A DNA stretch of 64,000 nucleotides from Winogradskya consettensis (GCF_018332715.1 NZ_BOQP01000027.1:62001-126000), one strand, 5' to 3'; positions 54,024 through 61,899 are shown, counted from the stretch's first letter. Numbers and translations are program-made. The notes: a model not told the origin generated them from the sequence alone.

Positions 54024-55352
54024 TCAGTCCTGCGAGGCGGACGGTTCCGCGGAGGGCTCGTTCGGGTACGGGTTGCCGTTCACGTTCTCGCGGCCGTCCG
54101 GGGCGATCGGGTTGATCGCCGTGAAGTCGCGGGGGAGGAGGTCGAAACCCTGCCAGTGCATCGGCATCGGGCTCTGGTCCTCGTCGCGGGGGACGTGGTG
54201 GAAGCCCACGCGGACCCACATCACCGGGTCGGCGAGCTTCTGCTTGTCGCTCGCGAAGTCGATGAGCGTCTTCTTGTCCAGCGGGCACTCGGGGTCCGAG
54301 AGGTTGTCGCTGGCCCACTTCTCACACAGGTCGGCCTGGGTGAACGTCACGTCGGGCTGCGTCTCGGGGTGGCCCTCGTAGGGGTCGTCGGCGCCGAGGC
54401 CCAGCTCGTACGAGCGCTGGTGGCCGTCCGCGTTGAGGCTCGTCTTGCTCGCCAGGCGCCACCAGCGGCGGTCCACCTTGGTGAAGTTGCCCTCCTTGGC
54501 GATCGTCTTCTTCGTGGTGGTCAGCTTGGCGGCCATGGTGCCCTGTCCGTCGAGCTTCGTGTCGAACTGCTCGACGGTCTCGCCGCCCTTGCCGCCGATG
54601 TTGAAGTCGACCCGCCAGAACGCGCTGTGGTAGTGCATGGACGCGTAGTCGCGGGCCTGCTTGCCGATCGGCCAGCCCCGGTCGGCCTCGGAATACTCGC
54701 CCGGAGCCAGGTCGCCGGTCGCGCCGAGGCGGGCCGAGATCTGGCCGGTGTCGCCCAGGCGGTACTCGGAGACGTACTCGTACCAGCCGACCTTGCTGAT
54801 CGTACGCAGCACCAGGTCGTGCCCCTGCTGGGAGTAGACGGTCTCCTTCTCCTCCCCGGTCTCCGGGTCGTAGTCGTAGTCGTGCAGGCGGTTCGCCAGG
54901 CCGGCCGGCTCGGCGCTGACACAGAGCAGCCCGCGCTGCTGCGGGTCCTCACCGCCGTCGGAGCCCGTACGCACGGACCCGCCCTTGCAGTCGTCCCCGG
55001 TCAGCGTCTCCATGTCGTAGCTGCCGAAGCCGTACGAGGTGAGGTCGTTGTACTCGGTGTCGCCGGTGTCGTACGGCACGTTGAGCTGGGCGAGCCGGAT
55101 CGAGTTGAGCACCTGCACGGGCTCGGGCTGACGCTTGGTGGAGACGAAGGCGTTCGTCAGGACCAGCCCCGCCCGGTCGTTGACGCGCCAGCAGAGCTGC
55201 CAGGTCGTCCCGTTGGGCAGTGTCTCCTTGACCATCGCCGCCGTGCCGCAGGGTGCGGGCTCGGGGGCCGCCAGCGCTGGGGCCGGTGCTGCGAGACCCA
55301 GGGCTGCCGCGGCCAGGATCGCGGCGGCGCCGGCACTCTTCCGGTACGTCAT
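54024..55352 (-). CDS. Copper amine oxidase catalytic-domain homologue (separately encoded)
   Basis: A secreted 442-residue protein (signal peptide about 1-28, ending ALAAPEP). Family features read in order: TTWQLCWRVNDRAGLVLTNA, the VPYDTGDTEYND region, LVLRTISKVGWYEYV at the place of the topaquinone motif, HYHSAFWRVDFNI with the first two copper His, and GFHHVPRDEDQSPMPMHW with the third. The usual Asn-Tyr-Asp/Glu of the cofactor site is Trp-Tyr-Glu, so Tyr is kept but Asn is not. The chain lacks the N2/N3 domains, which appear to be encoded by the gene 17 bp upstream. The oxidase activity is therefore uncertain. Confidence 0.78.
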   Translation of the reverse strand: MTYRKSAGAAAILAAAALGLAAPAPALAAPEPAPCGTAAMVKETLPNGTTWQLCWRVNDRAGLVLTNAFVSTKRQPEPVQVLNSIRLAQLNVPYDTGDTEYNDLTSYGFGSYDMETLTGDDCKGGSVRTGSDGGEDPQQRGLLCVSAEPAGLANRLHDYDYDPETGEEKETVYSQQGHDLVLRTISKVGWYEYVSEYRLGDTGQISARLGATGDLAPGEYSEADRGWPIGKQARDYASMHYHSAFWRVDFNIGGKGGETVEQFDTKLDGQGTMAAKLTTTKKTIAKEGNFTKVDRRWWRLASKTSLNADGHQRSYELGLGADDPYEGHPETQPDVTFTQADLCEKWASDNLSDPECPLDKKTLIDFASDKQKLADPVMWVRVGFHHVPRDEDQSPMPMHWQGFDLLPRDFTAINPIAPDGRENVNGNPYPNEPSAEPSASQD

Positions 55353-55369
55353 GCTGCCGGGGTCCCCGT

Positions 55370-56092
55370 TCACGTGAGGCGGGCGACCGTGCGCCCGGAC
55401 AGGTCGATGATCAGGTCGTTCACGCTGATGAAGTGCCCGTCGGCGGTCTCCACGATGAGCTGCACGCACCGCTTGGCCCCGCACTGGCGCGCACTCTTGT
55501 CCGCCGGCCGGGCGGTGTAGATGTGAGCGGTGACGGTGAACCCCTCCTTGCCGGCGAGCTCCTTGCCCGCGGCCTTGCGGTAGGCCGCCTTGAAGTCGGC
55601 ACCCAGCGGATCGGCCAGCAGCAGGTCGAACGCCACGGACGCTTCCTGCTTCGAGGCCGGCGGCTGCATCCCCTTGGCGGAGAAGGACTTGGCGAGCTTG
55701 CCCGTCTCGAGGTCGACGACCTGCTTGATCAGCTTGTCGCTCGTGTAGTCGTAGAAGTAGAGCTCGGCCTGCCGGCCGGTGTCCTCGTCGAGATCGGCCA
55801 TCAGGTACTCCGGGCCCGCCTTGCCGGCCGCGTCGCGAGCACTCGAGGCGAGCTGCGGCGTGACGGCGGCGGCGCGGGCCTTGTCGACCTCGGTGCTGGT
55901 CAGCGCGTCGCTCCCGGTCCCGGCGGCCGGCTCGGGCCCGGCACTCGGGTCGGACACCCGCGGCAGCGTCAGCGGCGGACTCGACGGCGTACCCGGCGAC
56001 GCGTTCGCCTGCCACGACGCCACCCCGAAGGCGGCCACCGCGGTGACGCTCGCGATGCCGAGCCCCCACCCCCACTGTCTCAAATTGCGCAC
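55370..56092 (-). CDS. Copper amine oxidase N-domain-like exported protein
   Basis: A 240-residue exported protein with one N-terminal hydrophobic helix (about 10-27). The region from about 115 resembles the N2/N3 domains of copper amine oxidases: AELYFYDYTSDKLIKQVVDL, then MQPPASKQEASVAFDLLLADP and a strand-rich end. The GTG at 56092 follows GGGAGGA at about 9 nt. The 17-bp distance to the catalytic-domain gene indicates one operon and a two-subunit enzyme or receptor-like complex. The 14-bp repeat array lies about 100 bp upstream, in the promoter region. Confidence 0.74.
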   Translation of the reverse strand: MRNLRQWGWGLGIASVTAVAAFGVASWQANASPGTPSSPPLTLPRVSDPSAGPEPAAGTGSDALTSTEVDKARAAAVTPQLASSARDAAGKAGPEYLMADLDEDTGRQAELYFYDYTSDKLIKQVVDLETGKLAKSFSAKGMQPPASKQEASVAFDLLLADPLGADFKAAYRKAAGKELAGKEGFTVTAHIYTARPADKSARQCGAKRCVQLIVETADGHFISVNDLIIDLSGRTVARLT

Positions 56093-56195
56093 TGTCGACT
56101 TTCCTCCCTGCTCGGCGGTCCGCCGTGGACCTTGCCGACCAGGGTGTGAGATAGGCGTAAATTGATGTCTCTCTAGTAACGATGATCGATGCCCC

Positions 56196-56370
56196 AGATC
56201 GGGTTGCCCAGATCGGGTTGCCCAGATCGGGTCGTCCAGATCGGGTCGTCCGGATCGGGTTGCCCGGATCGGGTTGCCCGGATCGGGTTGCCCGGATCGG
56301 GTTGCCCGGATCGGGTTGCCCGGATCGGGTTGCCCGGATCGGGTTGCCCGGATCGGGTTGCCCGGATCGG
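56196..56370. repeat. 14-bp tandem repeat array (12.5 units)
   Basis: Twelve complete copies and one partial copy of GGATCGGGTTGCCC with few changes (first two units start AG, units 3-4 read GGGTCGTCC). The unit length is not a multiple of 3, and the array has no spacers. It occupies the gap upstream of the copper-amine-oxidase-like operon. Possible roles are a variable promoter-distance element or a protein-binding array. Confidence 0.93.
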
Positions 56371-56404
56371 TCGGTCGCAAGTCGGTGTCGTCGGACGCGT
56401 TGCG

Positions 56405-56439
56405 CTCCCGGGCCGGGCCGGGCCGGGCCGGGCCGGGAG
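56405..56439. repeat. GGGCC pentamer repeat with palindromic ends
   Basis: Five to six GGGCC units bounded by CTCCCG and CGGGAG, so the whole tract is also self-complementary. It could form a strong hairpin. It is just beyond the 14-bp array; the surrounding 56371-56621 has no recognised gene. Confidence 0.75.
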
Positions 56440-56621
56440 CGGCGGCATCCCTGCCGGCTGCGACCACGTCCCGGGGCCGGCAGCACCGAGCAGGTGCTGG
56501 GCGAGCCGGTTGGCCTCGGTGAAAGGTCCGCTGCGCATCAACATGACTCCATCTCCCCCCTCTGTGGTGCCATCGGGAAGATCGGAGGCGTGACGCCACC
56601 GACACGGGGTACCGGTCAGCG

Positions 56622-56858
56622 GTGGACGACGGGGCAGAGGTCGGCAGCCGGCAGTGGGAACGGACCGTCGCGGTGATGCGATCGACGGTTGAGCAGCTGC
56701 GGCTCGCCGCGCAGATCCTCGGAACCACTGCGGCGGCGTCGCCGAACCCGGACACGGCGGCGCGGCTGCAAGCCCTGGCGGACGACGTATCAGCGCAGGT
56801 GGAGGACATCCAGCGGCGCGCGGACCACTTGACGGGCGGCGACTGCGGCGGCTCGTGA
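56622..56858 (+). CDS. Small helical protein (78 aa), function unknown
   Basis: Not recognised. A 78-residue acidic, probably all-helical protein (WERTVAVMRSTVEQLRLAAQIL, NPDTAARLQALADDVSAQVEDIQR), likely a coiled coil. The GTG at 56622 has no clear ribosome site. Codon use is GC3-rich as for real genes in the window. A 9-bp repeat begins 15 bp after the stop. Confidence 0.55.
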   Translation: MDDGAEVGSRQWERTVAVMRSTVEQLRLAAQILGTTAAASPNPDTAARLQALADDVSAQVEDIQRRADHLTGGDCGGS

Positions 56859-56872
56859 CCGCCCGCAGGGAA

Positions 56873-56935
56873 AGGCCCGGCAGGCCCGGCAGGCCCGGCA
56901 GGCCCGGCAGGCCCGGCAGGCCCGGCAGGCCCGAG
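56873..56935. repeat. 9-bp tandem repeat AGGCCCGGC (6-7 units)
   Basis: Six exact copies and a degenerate seventh (AGGCCCGAG), in the non-coding stretch after the small helical gene. Together with the 14-bp and 5-bp arrays, this makes 56.2-56.9 kb unusually repeat-dense. Confidence 0.92.
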
Positions 56936-57006
56936 GGCTCGCGGCCCGGCATGTCGTGTCGGCCGGGTGGAATGGCCAGCGAGCATATGGCCGGGAGGCA
57001 GAACGA

Positions 57007-57037
57007 GGGCCCCGGCGCTGTCGAAGCGCCGGGGCCC
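57007..57037. terminator. Perfect 13-bp hairpin
   Basis: GGGCCCCGGCGCT-GTCGA-AGCGCCGGGGCCC: 13-bp arms with a 5-nt loop. It is 149 bp after the small helical gene. It can end rightward transcripts, or leftward ones coming from the 57-kb region. Confidence 0.8.
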
Positions 57038-57164
57038 AAGGGTTACGGGACTAGATACACCATCTACCGACAGAAGCGTCGGATTGTCGTTTCCACACCA
57101 GCCCTGTGTAAGGGTTTCGGATGTGAGGACCGCATAAGCGTGACCGGAGACCACCTCTCGTTCG

Positions 57165-57350
57165 ATGGAAACTGCGGTGTCCGCGCCCAACCCCGAAGTG
57201 CGGTTGGTGGCGGGCGATCCAACGGTGCAGGCCCCTCCCTTTCCTCTGACTTCCTTTTCCTTCGTGCTGTCCGCCGGTGTCGGAACCCCACGCGACTTCA
57301 TGGCTCCGGACACGTGCGACGAACTAATCCTGCTTGCGGCGGGGCCCTGA
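57165..57350 (+). CDS. Possible small protein (61 aa), weak
   Basis: Starts METAVSAPNPEVRLVAGDP and ends DTCDELILLAAGP. It has few Arg/Lys, a Pro/Phe-rich middle and one Cys near the end. No good ribosome site (GGAG is about 15 nt away) and no homology recognised. Listed because it is the only plausible coding frame in a 600-bp gap; a short peptide (including a ribosomally made natural-product precursor) cannot be excluded but is not shown. Confidence 0.22.
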   Translation: METAVSAPNPEVRLVAGDPTVQAPPFPLTSFSFVLSAGVGTPRDFMAPDTCDELILLAAGP

Positions 57351-57572
57351 AACACCTTCGGCCACGCCACCTGGGTCATCCGGGGATCGTGAAATCCCGA
57401 CCCCCGGGGTGTTTCCGAACTTCCTTGCCAACTACCACATCTGGCACGTCAAGCTTCGCCGTGCCTGAGCCGGGGCGTTGTCGGTCCGGCTCCTTCGCCC
57501 TGGTGGGCGGTGCTCGTCTGCGTCTTTATTACTTCTTCGTTCGACAGGAAGAACGTTAACCCATGTCCGCCA

Positions 57573-57604
57573 GAAAATCTAGTCCGCAACGCGGAGATTT
57601 TCTG
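57573..57604 (-). terminator. AT-stem hairpin downstream of the 90-aa gene
   Basis: AGAAAATCT and AGATTTTCT arms (9 bp) enclose a second CCGC/GCGG stem with an AAC loop. It sits about 35-65 nt after the stop of the minus-strand 90-residue gene and may terminate it. The AT-rich outer stem is unusual in this genome. Confidence 0.5.
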
Positions 57605-57637
57605 GGTGCCGGATCTGAAGGCCGAGGAACAGGGGCT

Positions 57638-57910
57638 TCAGGCCGGGGTCTGGCGTCGATGATCGGAAGCGGCCACCTCGTCCGTGCTGCTGACGGCCCA
57701 GAGTTCTGTGCGGGGGTCGTAGAGAATGATGCTGCCGTCGTTCAGCACGATCCGGTCGTGGTAACTGTCCGGGTCGGCGGCGGTGGTGGCCTCCTGGTCG
57801 AGTTCCGCGAGGGCCGGGATGATGTCCGCGAGAAGGATCGGCATCGTCATGGACGGCTCGGCGAAAGCGCGGTTCAGAGTGTCGGCGACGTCGTGGGCGG
57901 TGGCGGTCAT
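57638..57910 (-). CDS. Small hypothetical protein (90 aa)
   Basis: Not recognised by family. Starts TATAHDVADTLNRAFAEPSM and includes SYHDRIVLNDGSIILYDPRTELWAV, a small alpha/beta layout without signal peptide. The ATG at 57910 has AAGGA at 5 nt. It is a single gene, on the same strand as the downstream CuAO operon but separated from it by the repeat region. Confidence 0.65.
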   Translation of the reverse strand: MTATAHDVADTLNRAFAEPSMTMPILLADIIPALAELDQEATTAADPDSYHDRIVLNDGSIILYDPRTELWAVSSTDEVAASDHRRQTPA

Positions 57911-58027
57911 CGTGATCCTTCGTTGTTCGCTCATGGGGCGTAGCCGGTCTGCTGGCAACTCTGCCCGCGATGGGTCGCACCCATGCGTGGTGAGAGCCTT
58001 CGACCTGTCAACGACGCCACCACGCTG

Positions 58028-58762
58028 TCAGCGGGAGGACCACCAGGTGGATGAGGTCGTGGCGGTGAAGCCCAGCGACTCGTACAGGGGACGGCCCAGC
58101 CGGGAAGCGGTGAGCGTGACCGGCAGGTGTGCCAGTGGGGCCAGGGAGCCGAGCATGATCGCGCGGCCCACGCCACGCGAGCGGTGGGCGGCGGGGGTGG
58201 CGACCCAGTAGTGGCTGCCGAAGCCGTCCGCTGTCACGGTGACGCAGGCTCCGGCGGGGGTGCCGTCGAGGTATGCCAGGAACACGTCCACGCCCGGCCG
58301 GCCGAGCAGCGGCATCGGGAAGAATTCGCCGGCGCGGTACGGCTCGAATCGCGTCAGGTCGAAACCGTCGAGCACGACACGTTCGGCGGCGTGCAGAGCG
58401 GGCTCGTCGCGTACACGGATGATCGGCATTGCTGGGGTGGGGGTGGCGCCGGGGGTGCGCAGCATGATCGGCATCTGCCAGTTGCGCAGGCCGAGGTGGC
58501 CGAGATCGGTGGCGCTGAACGGGTCCTCGGCATTGACAGGGCCCGGGGCCTCGCGGGTCAGGGTGGCGATCTCGGCCAGTTCCGGTGCGCCGAGGACCGG
58601 TTCCTGGATCAGGATGCGCAGGCCCGCGCGCTGGTCGCCGGCGACGGCGAGGAAGCCCGGGCGATGGATCAGCGGGTGGCCGCGGGCCAGGCCGGTCGCC
58701 GTCCAGAACGCGGCGGAGTTGCGGGCCTGGCGCCGTGCGGCCTCGGCGGGGGACAGGGGCAT
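58028..58762 (-). CDS. GNAT-family N-acetyltransferase (double-domain)
   Basis: A 244-residue acetyltransferase. The C-terminal GNAT fold (about 110-244) shows VFLAYLDGTPAGACVTV, YWVATPAAHRSRGVGRAI (acetyl-CoA loop RSRGVG) and the end LYESLGF. The N-terminal part is a degenerate domain. The ATG at 58762 is 5 nt from AGG within the upstream gene's end (AAAGGTGACC), a coupled arrangement. It is the third gene of a minus-strand operon with PEP-mutase-like and AhpD-like proteins. Confidence 0.87.
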   Translation of the reverse strand: MPLSPAEAARRQARNSAAFWTATGLARGHPLIHRPGFLAVAGDQRAGLRILIQEPVLGAPELAEIATLTREAPGPVNAEDPFSATDLGHLGLRNWQMPIMLRTPGATPTPAMPIIRVRDEPALHAAERVVLDGFDLTRFEPYRAGEFFPMPLLGRPGVDVFLAYLDGTPAGACVTVTADGFGSHYWVATPAAHRSRGVGRAIMLGSLAPLAHLPVTLTASRLGRPLYESLGFTATTSSTWWSSR

Positions 58763-58764
58763 GG

Positions 58765-59502
58765 TCACCTTTCGATCGCGCCGATCAGCTCGGCGAGGTG
58801 CGCGCCGGTGGCGTCGTAGAGGGACGGGCCGAAACTGACGCGGGCGACGCCGAGCCGGGCCAGCTCCGCCACCGTGCGGCTGCGGCCGGCGAGGATGTTG
58901 ACCGGTACGTCGATGGCCGCGATCAGGTCGGTGATGTCCCGCTCGTCGTTCATCAGGATCGGATACACACAGTCGGCTCCGGCCTCGTGGTAGCGGCGCG
59001 CTCGCCGGATGGTCTCGGCCAGGCGGGCCGCGGGCTCACCGGTCCCGGCGAGGTAGGTGTCGATGCGGGCATTGATCACAAGATCGGCACCCGAGGTACG
59101 GGCGGCAGCGCGCACATCCGCCAGAAAGCTCGACTGACGGTCCGCGTCGAGCAAGGTGCCCGTACGCGGATCGGAGTCCTCCAGATTGCACCCCGCGGCA
59201 CCGGTGGCGATGAGACGCTCGACCAGCTCCACGGGGGCCAGCCCGTAGCCGCGCTCCACATCGGCCGTCACAGGCACGTCGACCGCCGCGACGATGCGAG
59301 CCGTCGCGGCGAACATCTCGCCGGGCGGGGTGTCCTCCCCGTCCCGGTAGCCGAGGCTGCCGGCCACCGCGGCGCTGCTGGTGGCGACCGCGGGCAACCC
59401 GGCCGCCGCGACGAGCCGCGCCGACCGGGCGTCCCAGGCGTTGGGCAGAACCAGCGGAACACCCGGCCGGTGCAGGTCCCGCAGCTCGGCGACCTTCGTC
59501 AC
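58765..59502 (-). CDS. Isocitrate lyase/PEP mutase superfamily protein
   Basis: A 245-residue barrel enzyme: PLVLPNAWDARSARL at the start, AVATSSAAVAGSLGYRDGE, VPVTADVERGYG (metal-binding Asp), CNLEDSDPRTG, and VINARIDTYL. The lyase signature KKCGH is absent, as in PEP-mutase/oxaloacetase-type members. It therefore probably cleaves or isomerises a C3-C5 acid; the substrate is unknown. The GTG at 59502 overlaps the stop of the AhpD-like gene (GTGA). Confidence 0.87.
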   Translation of the reverse strand: MTKVAELRDLHRPGVPLVLPNAWDARSARLVAAAGLPAVATSSAAVAGSLGYRDGEDTPPGEMFAATARIVAAVDVPVTADVERGYGLAPVELVERLIATGAAGCNLEDSDPRTGTLLDADRQSSFLADVRAAARTSGADLVINARIDTYLAGTGEPAARLAETIRRARRYHEAGADCVYPILMNDERDITDLIAAIDVPVNILAGRSRTVAELARLGVARVSFGPSLYDATGAHLAELIGAIER

Positions 59503-59960
59503 GAAAGGGGCCAGGGGCGGGCGGTGGCGCCGAGCATGTTCCACGCGTTGATGACGGTGATCGACCAGATGAGCTCGGCCAGTTCCACGTCGGTGAACTG
59601 CGCGGCCGCCCGGGCGATCGTGTCGTCGCCGACCGGGGCCTCGCTGAGCCGGGTCATCGCCTCGGTGAGTTCCAGGGCGGCCCGCTCGCGGGCGGTGAAG
59701 AACGGTGCCTCCCGCCAGACGGGCAACGCGAACAACCGGCGCGGGTCGTCGCCGCCCCCGGTCGCGTCCCGGGTGTGGGTGTCGACGCAGTAGACGCAGC
59801 CGTTGATCTGCGAGGCGCGGGTCCGGACGAGCTCCAGCAGCCCGGCCTCCAGCCGGGTGTCCCGCGCCGCGGCGTCGAGAGCGTTCATGGCTTTGTCGAT
59901 GTGCGGGGCGAGGTCGCCGACGGCGACGCGGATCGGGATTTCCTTGATCACGAGGGACAT
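59499..59960 (-). CDS. Carboxymuconolactone decarboxylase/AhpD-like protein
   Basis: A 153-residue helical alkylhydroperoxidase-like protein with the redox motif CVYCVDTHT (Cys-x-x-Cys plus His) and a preceding ELVRTRASQINGCVYC segment. Such proteins reduce peroxides or act in redox sensing. The ATG at 59960 is 6 nt from a TACGGT hexamer, indicating a leaderless mRNA. It is the first gene of a three-gene operon and is divergent from a MocR/PdxR-like regulator, which probably controls it. Confidence 0.92.
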   Translation of the reverse strand: MSLVIKEIPIRVAVGDLAPHIDKAMNALDAAARDTRLEAGLLELVRTRASQINGCVYCVDTHTRDATGGGDDPRRLFALPVWREAPFFTARERAALELTEAMTRLSEAPVGDDTIARAAAQFTDVELAELIWSITVINAWNMLGATARPWPLS

Positions 59961-59966
59961 GAGACG

Positions 59967-59972
59967 ACCGTA
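59967..59972 (-). promoter_or_regulatory. -10 element of the AhpD-like operon
   Basis: TACGGT (minus strand), 6 nt before the ATG; leaderless-type spacing. Confidence 0.5.
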
Positions 59973-59993
59973 GGGCGCAGATTGGATCCTTGC

Positions 59994-59999
59994 TAAGGT
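59994..59999 (+). promoter_or_regulatory. -10 element of the MocR-like regulator gene
   Basis: TAAGGT, 8 nt before the GTG at 60008. The two divergent -10 boxes are only 21 bp apart, so the polymerases compete and one bound regulator could block both. Confidence 0.45.
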
Positions 60000-60007
60000 C
60001 CACTCTC

Positions 60008-61411
60008 GTGTCAGATTATTGGGCCAATTTGGGTGTCGATCTCCACCTCGACCTCGGCGCCGGCGGGAACCGGCGTTCCCGGGTGGAGCAGGCACTGCGC
60101 GACGCCATCCGGTCCGGGCGGCTCGCTCCGGGAGCGCGGCTGCCGTCGACCCGGGCGCTGGCCGCCGAGCTGAGCCTCGCCCGCAACACCGTCGCCGCTG
60201 CCTACGAGCAGTTGATCGCGGAGGGCTACCTTGCCGCGCGTCCGGGTTCGGGCACCACCGTCGCCGCGCAGGCCGCCCCGCCCGTCCCGGTTGCACGGCC
60301 CGCAGCGCTGCCCGCGCCCCGCTTGGACCTGCGGCCCGGCAGCCCCGACGTGACGACGTTCCCGGTCGAGGCGTGGATCCGGGCCACCCGGCGGGCGCTC
60401 TCCCGGGCGCCGGCCTCGGTCTACGACTACGGCGACCCGCAGGGCCGCCCCGAGCTGCGCACCGCCCTGGCGACGTACCTCGGGCGCACCCGCGGCGTGC
60501 TCGCCGATCCGGACCACATCGTCATCTGCTCCGGCTATGTCCAGGCACTCTCGCTGCTGTCCGGTGTCATCGGCGGCGCGATCGCGATGGAGGATCCCTG
60601 CCTGCCGTTCCACCGCGAGATCGTCCGGCATGCCGGCGCCGACGTCGTCGCTCTTCCGGTGGACAGCGACGGCGCCCGCACCGACCTGCTCACCGGCGCC
60701 GTCCGGGCCGCGGTCCTGACCCCGGCACACCAGTACCCGATCGGCGTGACACTGCAGCCGGCCCGTCGCCACGCCGCCGTCGCCTGGGCCCGGGACCACG
60801 GCGGACTGCTGATCGAGGACGACTACGACGGTGAGTTCCGCTACGACCGGCAGCCGGTCGGCACCCTGCAGGGCATGGCGCCCGGGCAGGTCGCCTACAT
60901 CGGCACGGCCGCCAAGAGCCTCGGCCCGGGTCTGCGGCTCGCCTGGATGGTGCTGCCCGGCCCTCTCGTCGAACCGGTCAGCCACGCCAAACGGCTCAGC
61001 GACCTGCACACCGAGAGCATCGGGCAACTCGCCCTCGCGGACCTGATCACCACCCACACGTACGACCGCCACATCCGCACCCGCCGGCTGGCCTACCGCC
61101 GCCGCCGCGACCTGCTCGCCGACCGGATCGGCAGCCGTCACCACCTGCTCGGCATCGCCGCCGGCCTGCACGCCCTGCTCCAACTCCCCGGCGACGGGCC
61201 CAGCGAGGACGAGATCGCCACCCGCGCCGCCGCCGACGGGCTCGCCCTCACCACCCTCGGCCCTCATCGGCACACCCCGGCCACCACGGGCATGCAAGGT
61301 CTCGTTCTGGGGTACGCCACCCCGCGCCAGGCCGGCTACCTCGCTGCCCTCGACGTGCTGGCCAGGACGCTCGTGGTGGGGGGTGCGGCTCCGGCCGTTC
61401 CGCCGATGTGA
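60008..61411 (+). CDS. MocR/PdxR-type regulator (GntR helix-turn-helix plus aminotransferase domain)
   Basis: A 467-residue PLP-binding regulator. The GntR winged helix (about 22-82; ALRDAIRSGRLAPGARLPSTRALAAEL, NTVAAAYEQLIAEGYL) is joined to an aminotransferase-like domain (about 105-460), with the PLP Lys in YIGTAAKSLGPGLRLAW and the Asp/Tyr pocket in LLIEDDYDGEFRYD. Members regulate vitamin B6 or GABA metabolism, but many have unknown targets. The GTG at 60008 is preferred to the upstream TTG. Its divergent neighbour operon is the likely target. Confidence 0.92.
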   Translation: MSDYWANLGVDLHLDLGAGGNRRSRVEQALRDAIRSGRLAPGARLPSTRALAAELSLARNTVAAAYEQLIAEGYLAARPGSGTTVAAQAAPPVPVARPAALPAPRLDLRPGSPDVTTFPVEAWIRATRRALSRAPASVYDYGDPQGRPELRTALATYLGRTRGVLADPDHIVICSGYVQALSLLSGVIGGAIAMEDPCLPFHREIVRHAGADVVALPVDSDGARTDLLTGAVRAAVLTPAHQYPIGVTLQPARRHAAVAWARDHGGLLIEDDYDGEFRYDRQPVGTLQGMAPGQVAYIGTAAKSLGPGLRLAWMVLPGPLVEPVSHAKRLSDLHTESIGQLALADLITTHTYDRHIRTRRLAYRRRRDLLADRIGSRHHLLGIAAGLHALLQLPGDGPSEDEIATRAAADGLALTTLGPHRHTPATTGMQGLVLGYATPRQAGYLAALDVLARTLVVGGAAPAVPPM

Positions 61412-61428
61412 CGGATCTTCGTCCACAG

Positions 61429-61434
61429 TAGATT
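61429..61434 (+). promoter_or_regulatory. -10 element for a leaderless small gene
   Basis: TAGATT lies 7 nt before the GTG at 61442, without a ribosome site. Confidence 0.5.
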
Positions 61435-61441
61435 TTCCCTG

Positions 61442-61789
61442 GTGGACGCGGTCTACTTCAAGACCCTGACCACCAAGCCGGACGGTACGCCCCGCACGGA
61501 GGCCGCCGCCGGGCCGCTGGTCTACCGGGTCACCAACGTGTCCACCGGCGAGGCGACCAGGGCCGACGCGAGCTCGAGCGGGCTGATCACTCACCACGAC
61601 GACGGTTCACAGACCTGGCTGCTGAGCGGCCCGCTGCTGGTCCGGTTCCGGGAGGGCAACGGTAACCTGCCCCGCGGGCTCTACGACCTCACCGGCGTCG
61701 CCTGGCGGATCGACATCAGCGCCGACGGGCATCTCACCGTCTCCGGCGGCTACCGCATCGCCAAGGACGTCTGCGCCACGTTGAGCTGA
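61442..61789 (+). CDS. Hypothetical protein (115 aa)
   Basis: Not recognised. A beta-rich 115-residue soluble protein (VDAVYFKTLTTKPDGTPRTE, SQTWLLSGPLLVRFREGNG, LTVSGGYRIAKDVCATL), no signal peptide. The length and codon use are consistent with a real gene. Start defined by the -10 spacing. Confidence 0.65.
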   Translation: MDAVYFKTLTTKPDGTPRTEAAAGPLVYRVTNVSTGEATRADASSSGLITHHDDGSQTWLLSGPLLVRFREGNGNLPRGLYDLTGVAWRIDISADGHLTVSGGYRIAKDVCATLS

Positions 61790-61899
61790 GCCCCGTCGGC
61801 GCGCCCACGTCCAGGTCGGCGGGGTGGGCGCGCACAATCCGTTGAGCAGGGGTGACTCGTTCCGAGAAGGGGAGCGGACCTGTGGCGGGGGAGTCGGTC

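Larger units (their letters stand above)
57038..57637. other. 600-bp region with hairpins, no certain gene
   Basis: Lower GC than its surroundings. Short inverted repeats are seen at about 57067-57082 (CCGAC/GTCGG) and 57377-57401 (CGGGGATC.../...CCCCGG with GGGAT/ATCCC inside). A single reading frame at 57165-57350 is listed separately. Nothing here resembles a tRNA, rRNA or known riboswitch by eye. It may hold an untranslated RNA or decayed sequence. Confidence 0.4.

Noticed and set aside
56196..56370. CRISPR array
   Set aside because: Units of 14 bp follow each other directly without spacers, and no cas genes are present.
57038..57120. tRNA gene or phage attachment site next to the strong hairpin
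   Set aside because: No cloverleaf, no TPsiC-like segment and no CCA-end; no integrase gene nearby.
56093..57379. Possible extension of the copper amine oxidase N-domain gene through the 14-bp repeats
   Set aside because: The frame is open only because the repeats contain no stops; a good GTG with GGGAGGA exists at 56092 and is followed by a normal export signal.
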